Counted from the first letter of the stretch, positions 1 through 8,488 are shown. The stretch: 13,951 nucleotides of DNA from JBIOHJ01 sp044448905 (GCA_044448905.1 JBIOHJ010000089.1:1-13951); one strand, 5' to 3'. Numbers and translations: made by a program. The notes: generated by a model from the letters alone, not told the origin.

Positions 1-25
1 ATCCTAAACTATAACGAAAGACAAT

Positions 26-850
26 ATGAAGAAGCCAAGAGTTTTATTTGTATCGCACGAAATTTTCCCTTATGTTGATGGTGGCGAAATGGGCAAGATT
101 GCAAGGTTTTTGCCCCAGGGAATCCAGGAAAGAGGAAAAGAAATAAGAACATTTATGCCCCGCTTTGGTTGTGTGAACGAAAGGCGTAACCAGTTGCATG
201 AAGTGATACGTTTGTCAGGAATGAATTTGATTATTGATGACAATGACCATCCTTTAATTATTAAGGTAGCTTCGATACAAACCGCACGCATGCAGGTTTA
301 TTTTATAGATAACGAAGAATATTTTCAGCGTAAAGCTACGTTCAGAGATGCAAAGGATAAGTTTTTTAAGGATAATGACGACCGCACCATTTTCTTTTGC
401 AGAGGGGTAATGGAAACGGTTAAAAAATTGGGATGGAATTGTGATATCATTCATTGTCATGGATGGATGACCAGCCTGATTCCATTTTATGTTAAAACCA
501 GTTATAAAGATGACCCGATGTTTAAGAATTCGAAGGTCATTTATTCGGTTTATGATGACGGGTTCGAAGAAAAGTTTAATGATAACTATGCAAAAAAACT
601 GACGATGGAGGGCATCAGCCAGACTGATTTGAAAGAATTGAAAAATCCTACATACGAAAACCTCAGCATTTCGGCAGTTTCAAAATCGGATGGTGTAATT
701 ATAGCTTCTCAAAATATAAATAGCCAGGTAAGGAGCCACATTAAAAAATCCGGCAAGCCTGTTCTCGACCACCAGTCGCCTGACGATTATATTGACGCGT
801 ACAATAACTTCTATGACGAAGTGTTGCTGGAAGATTCTGTTCTTGTTTAA
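26..850 (+). CDS. GT5-like 'glycogen/starch synthase' N-terminal domain protein
   Basis: This 274-residue protein resembles the N-terminal half (first Rossmann domain) of GT5 glycogen/starch synthases. The first strand and loop, VLFVSHEIFPYVDGGEMGK (residues 6-24), occupy the place of the GlgA stretch that carries the KTGGL ADP-glucose-binding motif. The segment CDIIHCHGWM (139-148) matches the GlgA 'DVVHAHDWH' region. GlgA enzymes are about 480 residues or longer, and the second Rossmann domain with the nucleotide-sugar site is absent. The GlgA lysine in KTGGL appears as Asp18 (VDGG), so I doubt that it makes glycogen. Bacteroidota commonly encode such a short protein and databases usually name it glycogen synthase; its real role is unclear to me. 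It lies 57 bases before the DUF4270 lipoprotein gene on the same strand. The ATG has only a weak purine run upstream (CGAAAG). Family assignment is fairly sure; function is not. Confidence 0.8.
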   Translation: MKKPRVLFVSHEIFPYVDGGEMGKIARFLPQGIQERGKEIRTFMPRFGCVNERRNQLHEVIRLSGMNLIIDDNDHPLIIKVASIQTARMQVYFIDNEEYFQRKATFRDAKDKFFKDNDDRTIFFCRGVMETVKKLGWNCDIIHCHGWMTSLIPFYVKTSYKDDPMFKNSKVIYSVYDDGFEEKFNDNYAKKLTMEGISQTDLKELKNPTYENLSISAVSKSDGVIIASQNINSQVRSHIKKSGKPVLDHQSPDDYIDAYNNFYDEVLLEDSVLV

Positions 851-907
851 AACAGGCAACGGAAACCTTTTCTTAATTTTACAGACTTTATAATTGCGTA
901 GTAAAGA

Positions 908-2203
908 ATGAAGCACCTTGCAAGCTTTCTGAAATGTTTTTTTGTCTCGATTAGTGTCATTGTAATTTTTTTAGCTGCAGGCTGCAAGGAACCGGAAAAT
1001 GTTGGATTAGATGTTTTGCCCGAAAATGATTTAACGGGATTAAATACTACCGATACCATCTCGTTGCTGACTTCAACAGTTAAAGAAGATTCTGTGTTGG
1101 CTTCGAATACCACGTTAAATTTATTAGGGGATATAAATGATGAATTTGGAAATGCCAAAGCAAGTTTTTACACACAGGCATTGCTGGAAACACCAAATGC
1201 TGATTTCGGAGCCAATGCATCCTGCGATTCGATAGTGTTGTCTTTGGATTATGCAGGATATTATGGTGATACCAATTCGACACACAATTTTACAGTTTAT
1301 CAATTAAACGAAAGCATCGAAACGGACAGTTTATATTTTTCGGATAAGATTTTTTCAACTTCAACTACCTTAGGAACTCAAACTATTGCGGGTATTAAAC
1401 CAAACGAAAGCTTAGTAATAAATGGGATAACTACAAATCCTCATTTAAGGATTACTCTTAATAATTCATTTGGAGATACCCTGCTTGGTGCAGGAACCGG
1501 ACCTTTTGTTGACAACACCAGTTTTCTTAACTATTTCAAAGGCATTTATGTGCATGATTTAGTTGCAGCAGGCAACACCGGAAGCATTATGTATTTTGGG
1601 CTTACAGAGGCCATGTCAAAAATCACTTTATACTATCATAGTGATAACGGTGATTCGCTCGATTATGAATTTCTTTTGAACGGCACCGGAAAAGTAAATC
1701 ACTTTGAACATGATTTTTCAAACGCTGTGTTTGGAAATAATTTTAATGATTATGATTTCGGAAAAAATCTTTGCTATGTTCAATCAATGGCTGGCGTAAA
1801 AACCAAAATTGATTTCCCCTTTTTGAATTCATTGGTTCAGGATGGACAAATTGCAATTAATAATGCAAAACTTATTATCAGTGCCGATAATTCAAATACC
1901 ACTTTATTTCCACTTCATTCAAAACTTGTATTAACCGGTATTGACTCTTCAGGAATTTCAGTTTTTTTACCTGACTTTTTAGATAATTCAGTGCCGTTTG
2001 GAGGCGATGTTACTTCATCAAACACTTATACATTTACCATCTCGCGTTTTTTTCAGCAAATATTATCAGGAAGCCGCACCAATTATGGCTTGTTTCTTGT
2101 GGCAAACGGAAGTGCAGTTAATGCCGGCCAAACAGTTATAGGCGGAAGCGAACACCCGGCACTAAAAATGAAACTTCAGTTAATATCCACTAAACCCCAG
2201 TAA
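908..2203 (+). CDS. DUF4270 family lipoprotein
   Basis: This 431-residue secreted protein fits the Bacteroidota DUF4270 family. A basic start and hydrophobic stretch (residues 8-24) lead to a lipobox, LAAGC, with the lipidated cysteine at 26. The sequence after it, CKEPENVGLDVLPENDLTG, contains the 'GLDVLPENDL' segment I associate with this family. The residues just after the cysteine (K-E-P-E) are lysine plus acidic, as in the lipoprotein export signal described in Capnocytophaga and Flavobacterium, so the mature protein could face the outside of the outer membrane; that is inference. The rest is rich in Ser, Thr, Asn and Gly, with alternating hydrophobic residues typical of beta-sandwich surface proteins, and no catalytic motif is visible. 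It ends 4 bases before glmS, so the two are probably co-transcribed. The molecular function is unknown. Family call is good; surface exposure is tentative. Confidence 0.8.
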   Translation: MKHLASFLKCFFVSISVIVIFLAAGCKEPENVGLDVLPENDLTGLNTTDTISLLTSTVKEDSVLASNTTLNLLGDINDEFGNAKASFYTQALLETPNADFGANASCDSIVLSLDYAGYYGDTNSTHNFTVYQLNESIETDSLYFSDKIFSTSTTLGTQTIAGIKPNESLVINGITTNPHLRITLNNSFGDTLLGAGTGPFVDNTSFLNYFKGIYVHDLVAAGNTGSIMYFGLTEAMSKITLYYHSDNGDSLDYEFLLNGTGKVNHFEHDFSNAVFGNNFNDYDFGKNLCYVQSMAGVKTKIDFPFLNSLVQDGQIAINNAKLIISADNSNTTLFPLHSKLVLTGIDSSGISVFLPDFLDNSVPFGGDVTSSNTYTFTISRFFQQILSGSRTNYGLFLVANGSAVNAGQTVIGGSEHPALKMKLQLISTKPQ

Positions 2204-2207
2204 TACC

Positions 2208-4043
2208 ATGTGTGGCATTGTTGCATACATAGGACACCGCCAGGCTTATCCTATTATCATTAAAGGGTTATACCGTTTAGAGTACCGGGGTTATGACAGT
2301 TCAGGAGTAGCTTTACTGAATGGTGAACTCAGCGTTTATAAAAAAGCAGGAAAAGTAAGTGAACTGGAGGAGCATGTAAAAGGGAAGAATCTCTCCGGGA
2401 CACTTGGAATGGGTCATACGCGTTGGGCAACACATGGCGAGCCCAATGACCGCAATGCGCATCCGCATTTTTCAGAAACAAAAAATTTCGCCATCATTCA
2501 TAACGGAATTATTGAAAATTATTCAGCTATTAAACAGGAATTAAAAAAACGAGGTCACCATTTTGCAAGCGAAACCGATACCGAAGTACTTATCCATTTG
2601 ATTGAAGAAATTAATGATAACGGAAATGTTGATTTTGATGAATCGGTAAGGCTTGCTTTGGGGGAAGTAGTTGGTGCATACGCTTTGGTTATTCTTTCAA
2701 AAAAAGATCCCAATAAACTTATAGCAGCCCGAAAAGGAAGCCCTATTGTTTTAGGCATCGGAAAAGATGAATTTTTTGTTGCTTCCGATGCCACGCCAAT
2801 AATTGAATACACTAAAAACGTAGCGTATTTGAATGATGGAGAAATGGCAATTATTGCCGATGGAAAACTGACAGTAAAAACAATTCAGAATCAAATAAAG
2901 ATTCCGTATGTGCAGGAACTGGAGATGAATCTTGAAGCCATTGAAAAAGGAGGGTATGAACATTTTATGATCAAGGAAATTTATGAGCAACCTCGTTCAA
3001 TTGCCGATAGTATGCGCGGACGTATTGATGCTAAAGGTGGAAGATTGAGACTGGGAGGTTTAGGCGAGTTTGAAAATAAATTTGTAAACGCCAAACGGGT
3101 TATTATTATCGGATGCGGAACTTCATGGCATGCAGGATTGGTTGGTGAATATCTGATTGAAGATTTGGCACGAATACCTGTGGAAGTTGAATATGCTTCC
3201 GAATTCCGATACCGCAATCCCGTAATTAACGAATCGGATGTTGTGATAGCAATATCACAATCGGGTGAAACAGCCGATACATTGGCTGCAATTGAACTTG
3301 CAAAATCAAAGGGAGCAACTATTTTTGGTGTTTGCAATGTTGTAGGCTCCTCTATCCCAAGAGCTACTCATGCAGGTTCATATACTCATGCAGGTCCTGA
3401 AATTGGTGTAGCATCAACCAAAGCATTTACAGCACAGGTTACGGTACTAACGCTTCTGGCGTTACAAATTGCCAATCGAAGGGGAACGATTTCATCATCG
3501 CGCTACCAATCATTATTAAATGAGCTAGAAAGTATACCAGCCAAGGTAGCAGAAACATTAAAATCGAACAATAAAATAAAAGCCCTTGCGCAGGAATTCA
3601 AAAACGTAAAAAATTTTCTTTATCTCGGACGCGGATACGGATTTCCGGTTGCGTTAGAGGGCGCTTTGAAACTTAAAGAGATTTCGTACATACATGCAGA
3701 AGGCTACCCTGCTGCCGAAATGAAACACGGACCAATTGCGTTGATTGATGATGAAATGCCCGTTGTGGTTATTGCAACAAAAAACGCTTCTTATGAAAAG
3801 GTAGTCAGCAATATTCAGGAAGTAAAAGCCAGAAGGGGAAAAATTATTGCCATCGTTACCGAAGGCGATGACGTTGTTAAAGAACTTGCTGATTACGTAA
3901 TTGAAATCCCCGAAACTGATGATATTTTATTGCCACTGGTTTCAGTAATACCACTCCAGCTTTTGTCGTATCATATTGCCGTTATGCGCGGTTGTAACGT
4001 TGACCAGCCGAGAAATTTAGCGAAAAGTGTTACGGTGGAATAG
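2208..4043 (+). CDS. glmS: Glutamine--fructose-6-phosphate aminotransferase (isomerizing) GlmS
   Basis: GlmS converts fructose-6-phosphate and glutamine to glucosamine-6-phosphate and glutamate in the cytoplasm, the first committed step to UDP-GlcNAc for peptidoglycan, LPS and surface polysaccharides. The 611-residue length matches the family (609 in E. coli). The protein begins MCGIVAYIG, where Cys2 becomes the N-terminal nucleophile of the class II glutaminase domain. Other glutaminase residues are visible: TRWATHG (71-77), HNG (98-100) and Asp124. Two SIS sugar-isomerase domains follow, at about 293-425 and 464-600; the first holds SQSGETADT (350-358). The tail is AKSVTVE, with the catalytic Lys605. 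All key residues are present. The gene follows the DUF4270 gene by 4 bases. No glmS ribozyme is expected or seen, as there is no room for a 5' leader. Its 3' end faces the ABC exporter gene across 22 bases. Confidence 0.98.
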   Translation: MCGIVAYIGHRQAYPIIIKGLYRLEYRGYDSSGVALLNGELSVYKKAGKVSELEEHVKGKNLSGTLGMGHTRWATHGEPNDRNAHPHFSETKNFAIIHNGIIENYSAIKQELKKRGHHFASETDTEVLIHLIEEINDNGNVDFDESVRLALGEVVGAYALVILSKKDPNKLIAARKGSPIVLGIGKDEFFVASDATPIIEYTKNVAYLNDGEMAIIADGKLTVKTIQNQIKIPYVQELEMNLEAIEKGGYEHFMIKEIYEQPRSIADSMRGRIDAKGGRLRLGGLGEFENKFVNAKRVIIIGCGTSWHAGLVGEYLIEDLARIPVEVEYASEFRYRNPVINESDVVIAISQSGETADTLAAIELAKSKGATIFGVCNVVGSSIPRATHAGSYTHAGPEIGVASTKAFTAQVTVLTLLALQIANRRGTISSSRYQSLLNELESIPAKVAETLKSNNKIKALAQEFKNVKNFLYLGRGYGFPVALEGALKLKEISYIHAEGYPAAEMKHGPIALIDDEMPVVVIATKNASYEKVVSNIQEVKARRGKIIAIVTEGDDVVKELADYVIEIPETDDILLPLVSVIPLQLLSYHIAVMRGCNVDQPRNLAKSVTVE

Positions 4044-4065
4044 GTAAGCAATTTCAATTGACGCG

Positions 4066-5859
4066 TTAATTTACTTTTTCAATAAGTTCCTGGTACGTAT
4101 ACACCCCACCGATTTCACCATCTTTTAATTGATAAATCCTGTCGCAGTTTCTTAATGTGGTAATACGGTGTGCAATTATTAAAATAGTTTTATTGGCTCC
4201 CGAAAGCATATCAATAGATTCGGTTACTTCTTTTTCGGTTTCATTATCGAGAGCGCTGGTAGCCTCATCAAAAATCAGGATATCGGCATTGCGATATAAA
4301 GAACGTGCAATTCCAATACGTTGTTTTTGACCTCCCGATAAACGCGATCCTTTTTCACCAATATAAGTATCTGCTCCTTCAGGCAATGATGAAACAAATT
4401 CGTATAATGAAGCCTGCCTGATTACAGTTTTTAATCTTTCTTCGTCAATTGTATCCTCTCCAAAAGCAATATTATTTTTTATTGTGCCATCCAGCAAAAA
4501 AATATCCTGTTTTACATATCCAATTTTTTTTCGCCAGTCGGTTAAATTTTCACGAACAAGTTTTACATTATCGCATAAAATTTCACCGCCATTTTCAATA
4601 TAAAATCTCAATAATATATTCATCAGGGTTGTTTTGCCCGAACCTGAGCTGCCGACAAATCCCACTTTTTCGCCTTTGTTTATTTCAAAGGAAATCTTGT
4701 TTAACACAGGTTTAAGTGAGTCGGGAAAACTAAAACTAACCTGGTTAAATTTTAAGTGATGATTAAAAGCAACAGGTACTTGACGGGCGTCAATTTTTTG
4801 CTCTTTCAGGTAGTGACCAACAAAGTAATTAAGGTTATGAATGGAAACCTGATTTATGTTCAGATAATTTATTGAATTAATAATACGGTTAACCGAAGGC
4901 ATAAGCCGGTAAGAAGCTGCGGCAAATAAGCCTATTAAAGTTATGAGCTCATTGTCCTTATTACTAATAAAAAGTGCATAAACAAAAATTACCATTATGC
5001 CAAGCAATGCAATTACCTCATTGGTACGAAAAGGAACCTGATTCATAAAAAATTGTTTCATCATCAACCACTGGTAGCGGTGCTGATGAGTAAGATATTT
5101 GTCGCGATAAAATTTTTCTTTGTCAGCTAATTTAATATCTATATAACCATTTAAAGCCTCGTTAACCGCCCCGTATGCTTTTGGATAGCTGATATCTATT
5201 CCTACTCCTATTTCCCCACTTCTTCTCCGGATAAATGTTGAAATTAAATAGGTGGCAGGTCCTACCGTTATGATGATAAAAATAAAAAGCTTGATATTAA
5301 AAATGGCAATGGCACCGATAATCAATGCAACCATTACTACTTCAGAAATAAAAGTTATTAATGTAAGAACAATCCATTGTACGTAGGAGTTTGGGTTATA
5401 CACAATATCTTTTGAAACTTCGGAAGAGTGCAGTTTTTGAAAATCAAAATAGTGAATTGAAAAGTATTTTGAGAATTCATTTTTAGAAAGAAAAACGGCA
5501 ATTTCTGACGATAACTTTGCCTGTACGAAAGTTACAAATAGTCCAAATACACTTTTGAGACTAAAAAAAATGAGTAAGGACGAAATAAGAAACAGCAGGA
5601 AAAATCGGTTGTTTTCAAAATGCAGCTCTGTAAATAAAAAATTAAGAATAAAATTGGTATGAATGATCGAAGGGCTGGTAGCGGCATTAATTACCGGCAA
5701 AATGGAAGCTAACCCAAATATATCGAGAATGGCTGATAGAAAAATCAAAACACTTAAAACAGCAAGTTTTTTTTTATGCTGTGGATTCAAATGCTCACGC
5801 ATGCTCCGGATTGCTAACCGAAGGCTCTTTCCTTTAGAGGCGAATATTTTTTTTATCAC
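4066..5859 (-). CDS. ABC exporter, PglK/MsbA-like; probable lipid-linked oligosaccharide flippase
   Basis: This is a 597-residue half-transporter with fused membrane and ATPase domains, expected to work as an inner-membrane homodimer. About six hydrophobic segments are visible (near 31-57, 84-107, 160-187, 190-210, 281-299 and 303-320). The ATPase domain has Walker A GSSGSGKTT (403-411), Q-loop Gln451, signature LSGGQ (507-511), Walker B ILIFDE with catalytic Glu532, and the H-loop His564; all are intact. The stretch YRLMPSVNRI (317-326) at the end of the membrane domain closely resembles the same region of Campylobacter PglK as I remember it, favouring a flippase for undecaprenyl-linked oligosaccharide over a lipid or peptide exporter. 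The start is GTG; an in-frame TAA lies two codons upstream and the next candidate is Met20 (ATG). It follows the Wzc-like gene by 121 bases on the same strand. Transporter class is certain; substrate is inferred. Confidence 0.85.
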   Translation of the reverse strand: MIKKIFASKGKSLRLAIRSMREHLNPQHKKKLAVLSVLIFLSAILDIFGLASILPVINAATSPSIIHTNFILNFLFTELHFENNRFFLLFLISSLLIFFSLKSVFGLFVTFVQAKLSSEIAVFLSKNEFSKYFSIHYFDFQKLHSSEVSKDIVYNPNSYVQWIVLTLITFISEVVMVALIIGAIAIFNIKLFIFIIITVGPATYLISTFIRRRSGEIGVGIDISYPKAYGAVNEALNGYIDIKLADKEKFYRDKYLTHQHRYQWLMMKQFFMNQVPFRTNEVIALLGIMVIFVYALFISNKDNELITLIGLFAAASYRLMPSVNRIINSINYLNINQVSIHNLNYFVGHYLKEQKIDARQVPVAFNHHLKFNQVSFSFPDSLKPVLNKISFEINKGEKVGFVGSSGSGKTTLMNILLRFYIENGGEILCDNVKLVRENLTDWRKKIGYVKQDIFLLDGTIKNNIAFGEDTIDEERLKTVIRQASLYEFVSSLPEGADTYIGEKGSRLSGGQKQRIGIARSLYRNADILIFDEATSALDNETEKEVTESIDMLSGANKTILIIAHRITTLRNCDRIYQLKDGEIGGVYTYQELIEKVN

Positions 5860-5933
5860 TGATTATTTTTTCTCAGGCTACTGTTGGTTTTATTGAAACA
5901 GTTTTTTAGAAATGAAACTCAATTCCACTTTAT

Positions 5934-5941
5934 CAAATCTA
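5934..5941 (-). promoter_or_regulatory. Candidate Bacteroidota -7 promoter element upstream of the ABC exporter gene
   Basis: Read on the minus strand the octamer is TAGATTTG, an exact match to the Bacteroidota primary-sigma -7 consensus TAnnTTTG. It lies in the 121-base gap between the Wzc-like gene and the ABC exporter gene, about 75 bases before the GTG start, so it could give the exporter its own promoter in addition to read-through. I found no TTG or TTTG at the usual distance for a -33 element, so the match may be chance in AT-rich DNA. Confidence 0.25.
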
Positions 5942-5980
5942 TAAGTAAAAGGATTACTCTTTTCTAATTAAAAATCGTGG

Positions 5981-8284
5981 TTATTTATAATAGCCGCCAC
6001 CATATCCTGCCGGAATATTTTTAGCGTTCACATTATTCAAAATAAAACTCATGCTCTTGATGTTATTCTTTTCAATTATCTGGTGGGCAATATCTACAAA
6101 ATCTTTTTTCGAATAATTTGCTTTCAGTACATAAAGATTCAGGTCAGAATATTTCATCATTACCAATGCATCCGATAATAGCCCAACTGGTGGGGTATCT
6201 AAAATAATATATTCATACTTTTGTCTCAGCTCATTAATCATCTGTTCAAGCATAGGGTCAAGAATTAATTCTGAAGCATTTGGTGTACGTGGACCCGTTA
6301 GTATAACATTGAGATTTTCGACAGGCGTATCAAGAATAATTTCATCGAGGGTGGCTTTTCCAACCAGGTATGATGTTACTCCCACATCATTTTTCAGATT
6401 AAAAGCATTGGCTTGTTTTGGTTTATGCAAGTCAAGATCAATCAGAACAACCGGCTTTTTAGCCTTGGCAAGTATAGAAGCAATATTAATGGCACAAAAT
6501 GTTTTTCCTTCGCTCGCCATCGAAGAGGTAACCAACACAACCTTGCTATGCGATTTCGGACTAAAATATGCGAGGTTGGTGCGTATAACCCTGAAGGCTT
6601 CTGCAGTAAGCGATTGCGGGCTTTTATCCACAACCAGATAACTGTCTTTTGCTTCCTTGCTTTTTCCTACAACCCCAATAATCGGCAAATTAGTAAGTTC
6701 GGCAAGGTCATCTTTTGTTTGAATATAATTGTAAAAAATACCTTTAAAGAAAATAAGTAAAAATGAAAGCGCAATTCCGATTCCGGCACCCATCATCAAT
6801 ATTTTTAACTTAATAGGACGAAGCAACCCGGTTGATTTGGATGGGTCGAGAATAAACTTGTCAGGAACTATGGAAGCCCGGGCAATAACTGTTTGTGCAC
6901 GCGTTTCGAGCAGGAATAAATAAATCTTTTCATTGATCTCTACTTTACGGTTAATATTTACCAACCCTTTCATGGTAGTTGGCATGCTGCTGATGCGCGA
7001 CTGGTATGTTCCAAGCTGTGAAGCCAGGCTGTTATATTTTACTACCAGTGATCTCCGGATATTAAGCACTAATTGCAAAACACTTTTCTTAGCCTGTTCT
7101 ATTTGCTGATCCACCTCTTTCATAACAGGGCTATTTGGGGTATTGCTGAATGATAAATTATTTCTTTTTTGCATGCCAGAAGATAATTCCGAAAATGCGG
7201 ATGCCAGCCCCGGATCATTCTGATCGGATAAAAGAGAGGGTGAGATTCCTGAAACATCTCCTCCCGCTGTTAAATTATCGTATAAGTATTCTACCGAACG
7301 CATCTGGACGGTAAGTTTTGCCAATTCATCTTCGGCAGTAGCTTTTTGCTGAATGTACAATTGGCCCTGCTCCCCTGTGCTGACGGTTCCGGTTTGCCGC
7401 TGGTATTGTTCGAGATTTGACTCTACACTATTAAGAATATCTTCAACATCTACCAATTGTTCCTGCACAAATTTTATGGTATTGTCGTTTATTTCTTTTG
7501 ACACGGCAATCGAATAATCAATATACAGATGGGTCAATGTGTCAAGAAAAGAAACAGCCCGTTCCTGCACCTCATCTTCAATTTCAATTTCAATGACCGA
7601 AGCATCCTCGGTTTTTTTCATCTTCAATGCCTGTTGGTATTTTTTTATCAGGTAACTGTGATCGTTTATAACAAACAGAAAATTGATTTCGCTGAGTTTG
7701 CTGTTGTGGCTTATTTGTTCGGTTTTTCCATTTATGATAAATGAAAATTTTTCATTAACCACCGGGTCACCATACTTGAAATTCTGACTGAATTTAAATC
7801 CATTGTTTTCAACAGAAATTGTAAAGGTCTCGGCATTTATTATCTTAATGTTAAAAGGAACACCATAAAAAGCGGGGTCTAAAATTTTTGCATCACTCAC
7901 CCAAAAAGGAATAGCCTGGTATATTTCGCCTGTTCGGATTCTTCCCCTGATAAAGTATGAAACATCTAGATTTAATTTTTTAATGGTTTCATCAACAAGG
8001 CGGGTCGATTTTAATATTTCAATTTCATTCGCAACATCTTCTTTTCTTGGTGCACCCGGCAATGATTCGCTTAATGCATCCTTTAATGCATTTTTTTGAG
8101 GCATAACCAAAATTTTGGTTTTGGCTCCGTAAAAAGATGTTGCCTGTTTCAGATACACGTATGCACCTGCAAAACTGGCAGCAAGAAACAATGCTATCCA
8201 CAACCAGTTTTTAAAAATCTTTAAAATAGTATTCTTAATGTCTTTTTGATCGAGAATATTACTTTCGCTTGATATTTTTTTCAT
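5981..8284 (-). CDS. Wzc-type polysaccharide co-polymerase / bacterial tyrosine kinase (paralogue 1)
   Basis: This 767-residue inner-membrane protein has the Wzc/BY-kinase layout: a first membrane helix (about 27-45), a long periplasmic Wzz/GNVR region with probable coiled coils (about 270-480), a second helix (about 493-514) and a cytoplasmic ATPase/tyrosine-kinase domain. Such proteins regulate polysaccharide chain length and export with an outer-membrane Wza channel. Kinase motifs are the oligomerisation motif EAFRVIR (Glu562, Arg565, Arg568), Walker A SSMASEGKT (Lys594), Walker A' LIDLDLHKP (Asp616, Asp618) and Walker B YIILDTPP (Asp696). Position 620 in Walker A' is His where the BY-kinase consensus has Arg. 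The tail ends AGYGGGYYK, with only three terminal tyrosines (761, 765, 766), fewer than in classic tyrosine clusters. The ABC exporter follows on the same strand, and gmd is divergent upstream. No phosphatase gene is nearby. Family call is very strong; active autophosphorylation is likely but unproven. Confidence 0.93.
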   Translation of the reverse strand: MKKISSESNILDQKDIKNTILKIFKNWLWIALFLAASFAGAYVYLKQATSFYGAKTKILVMPQKNALKDALSESLPGAPRKEDVANEIEILKSTRLVDETIKKLNLDVSYFIRGRIRTGEIYQAIPFWVSDAKILDPAFYGVPFNIKIINAETFTISVENNGFKFSQNFKYGDPVVNEKFSFIINGKTEQISHNSKLSEINFLFVINDHSYLIKKYQQALKMKKTEDASVIEIEIEDEVQERAVSFLDTLTHLYIDYSIAVSKEINDNTIKFVQEQLVDVEDILNSVESNLEQYQRQTGTVSTGEQGQLYIQQKATAEDELAKLTVQMRSVEYLYDNLTAGGDVSGISPSLLSDQNDPGLASAFSELSSGMQKRNNLSFSNTPNSPVMKEVDQQIEQAKKSVLQLVLNIRRSLVVKYNSLASQLGTYQSRISSMPTTMKGLVNINRKVEINEKIYLFLLETRAQTVIARASIVPDKFILDPSKSTGLLRPIKLKILMMGAGIGIALSFLLIFFKGIFYNYIQTKDDLAELTNLPIIGVVGKSKEAKDSYLVVDKSPQSLTAEAFRVIRTNLAYFSPKSHSKVVLVTSSMASEGKTFCAINIASILAKAKKPVVLIDLDLHKPKQANAFNLKNDVGVTSYLVGKATLDEIILDTPVENLNVILTGPRTPNASELILDPMLEQMINELRQKYEYIILDTPPVGLLSDALVMMKYSDLNLYVLKANYSKKDFVDIAHQIIEKNNIKSMSFILNNVNAKNIPAGYGGGYYK

Positions 8285-8389
8285 TGATCCTGATTATTTA
8301 GCAGTAGCAAAATTATTTTTAAGAGTGAACAACATAGTTTGGCTTCAGGTTATTTAATCCCGATACATCGTGACAAAAAAATTGGTTTA

Positions 8390-8404
8390 TTTTGTACAAA
8401 AATA
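8390..8404. promoter_or_regulatory. 12-bp palindrome overlapping a candidate -7 element for the Wzc-like gene
   Basis: TTTTGTACAAAA (8390-8401) is a perfect 12-bp palindrome in the divergent gap between the Wzc-like gene and gmd. It overlaps 8397-8404, which reads TATTTTTG on the minus strand, an exact match to the Bacteroidota -7 consensus TAnnTTTG. That places a possible transcription start near 8390 with a leader of about 105 bases before the Wzc-like ATG. On the plus strand, TATTTTG (8388-8394) is one base short of the same consensus. No good -33 partner was seen. A regulator binding the palindrome would cover the minus-strand promoter; this is inference. Confidence 0.3.
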
Positions 8405-8488
8405 GAATTATTCAGCGAACCGGATTTTTGTCTTGCTTTAATAATGCTAACATAAAAACAAACAATAAGTCAGCAACTTAATCATCCG

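Noticed and set aside
889..896. TATAATTG before the DUF4270 gene, seven of eight to the -7 consensus.
   Set aside because: It would place the transcription start almost at the ATG, and no -33 partner is visible.
4044..4080. Imperfect palindrome around AATTGACGCGTTAATT in the convergent gap between glmS and the ABC exporter gene, considered as a bidirectional terminator.
   Set aside because: It is an imperfect palindrome with no real loop and no U tract, and part of it lies in the exporter stop region; too weak to call.
5880..5907. Hairpin ACTGTT/AACAGT with an 11-base loop followed by a T run, resembling an intrinsic terminator on the plus strand.
   Set aside because: The stem is only 6 bp, and no plus-strand gene ends upstream of it; both flanking genes run on the minus strand, where the T run would precede the stem.
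8371..8395. Possible RNA hairpin from ACAAAA and TTTTGT arms in the wzc-gmd gap.
   Set aside because: The stem is all A/T except one pair, contains a mismatch and overlaps the stronger 12-bp palindrome; it is not convincing as a structured RNA.
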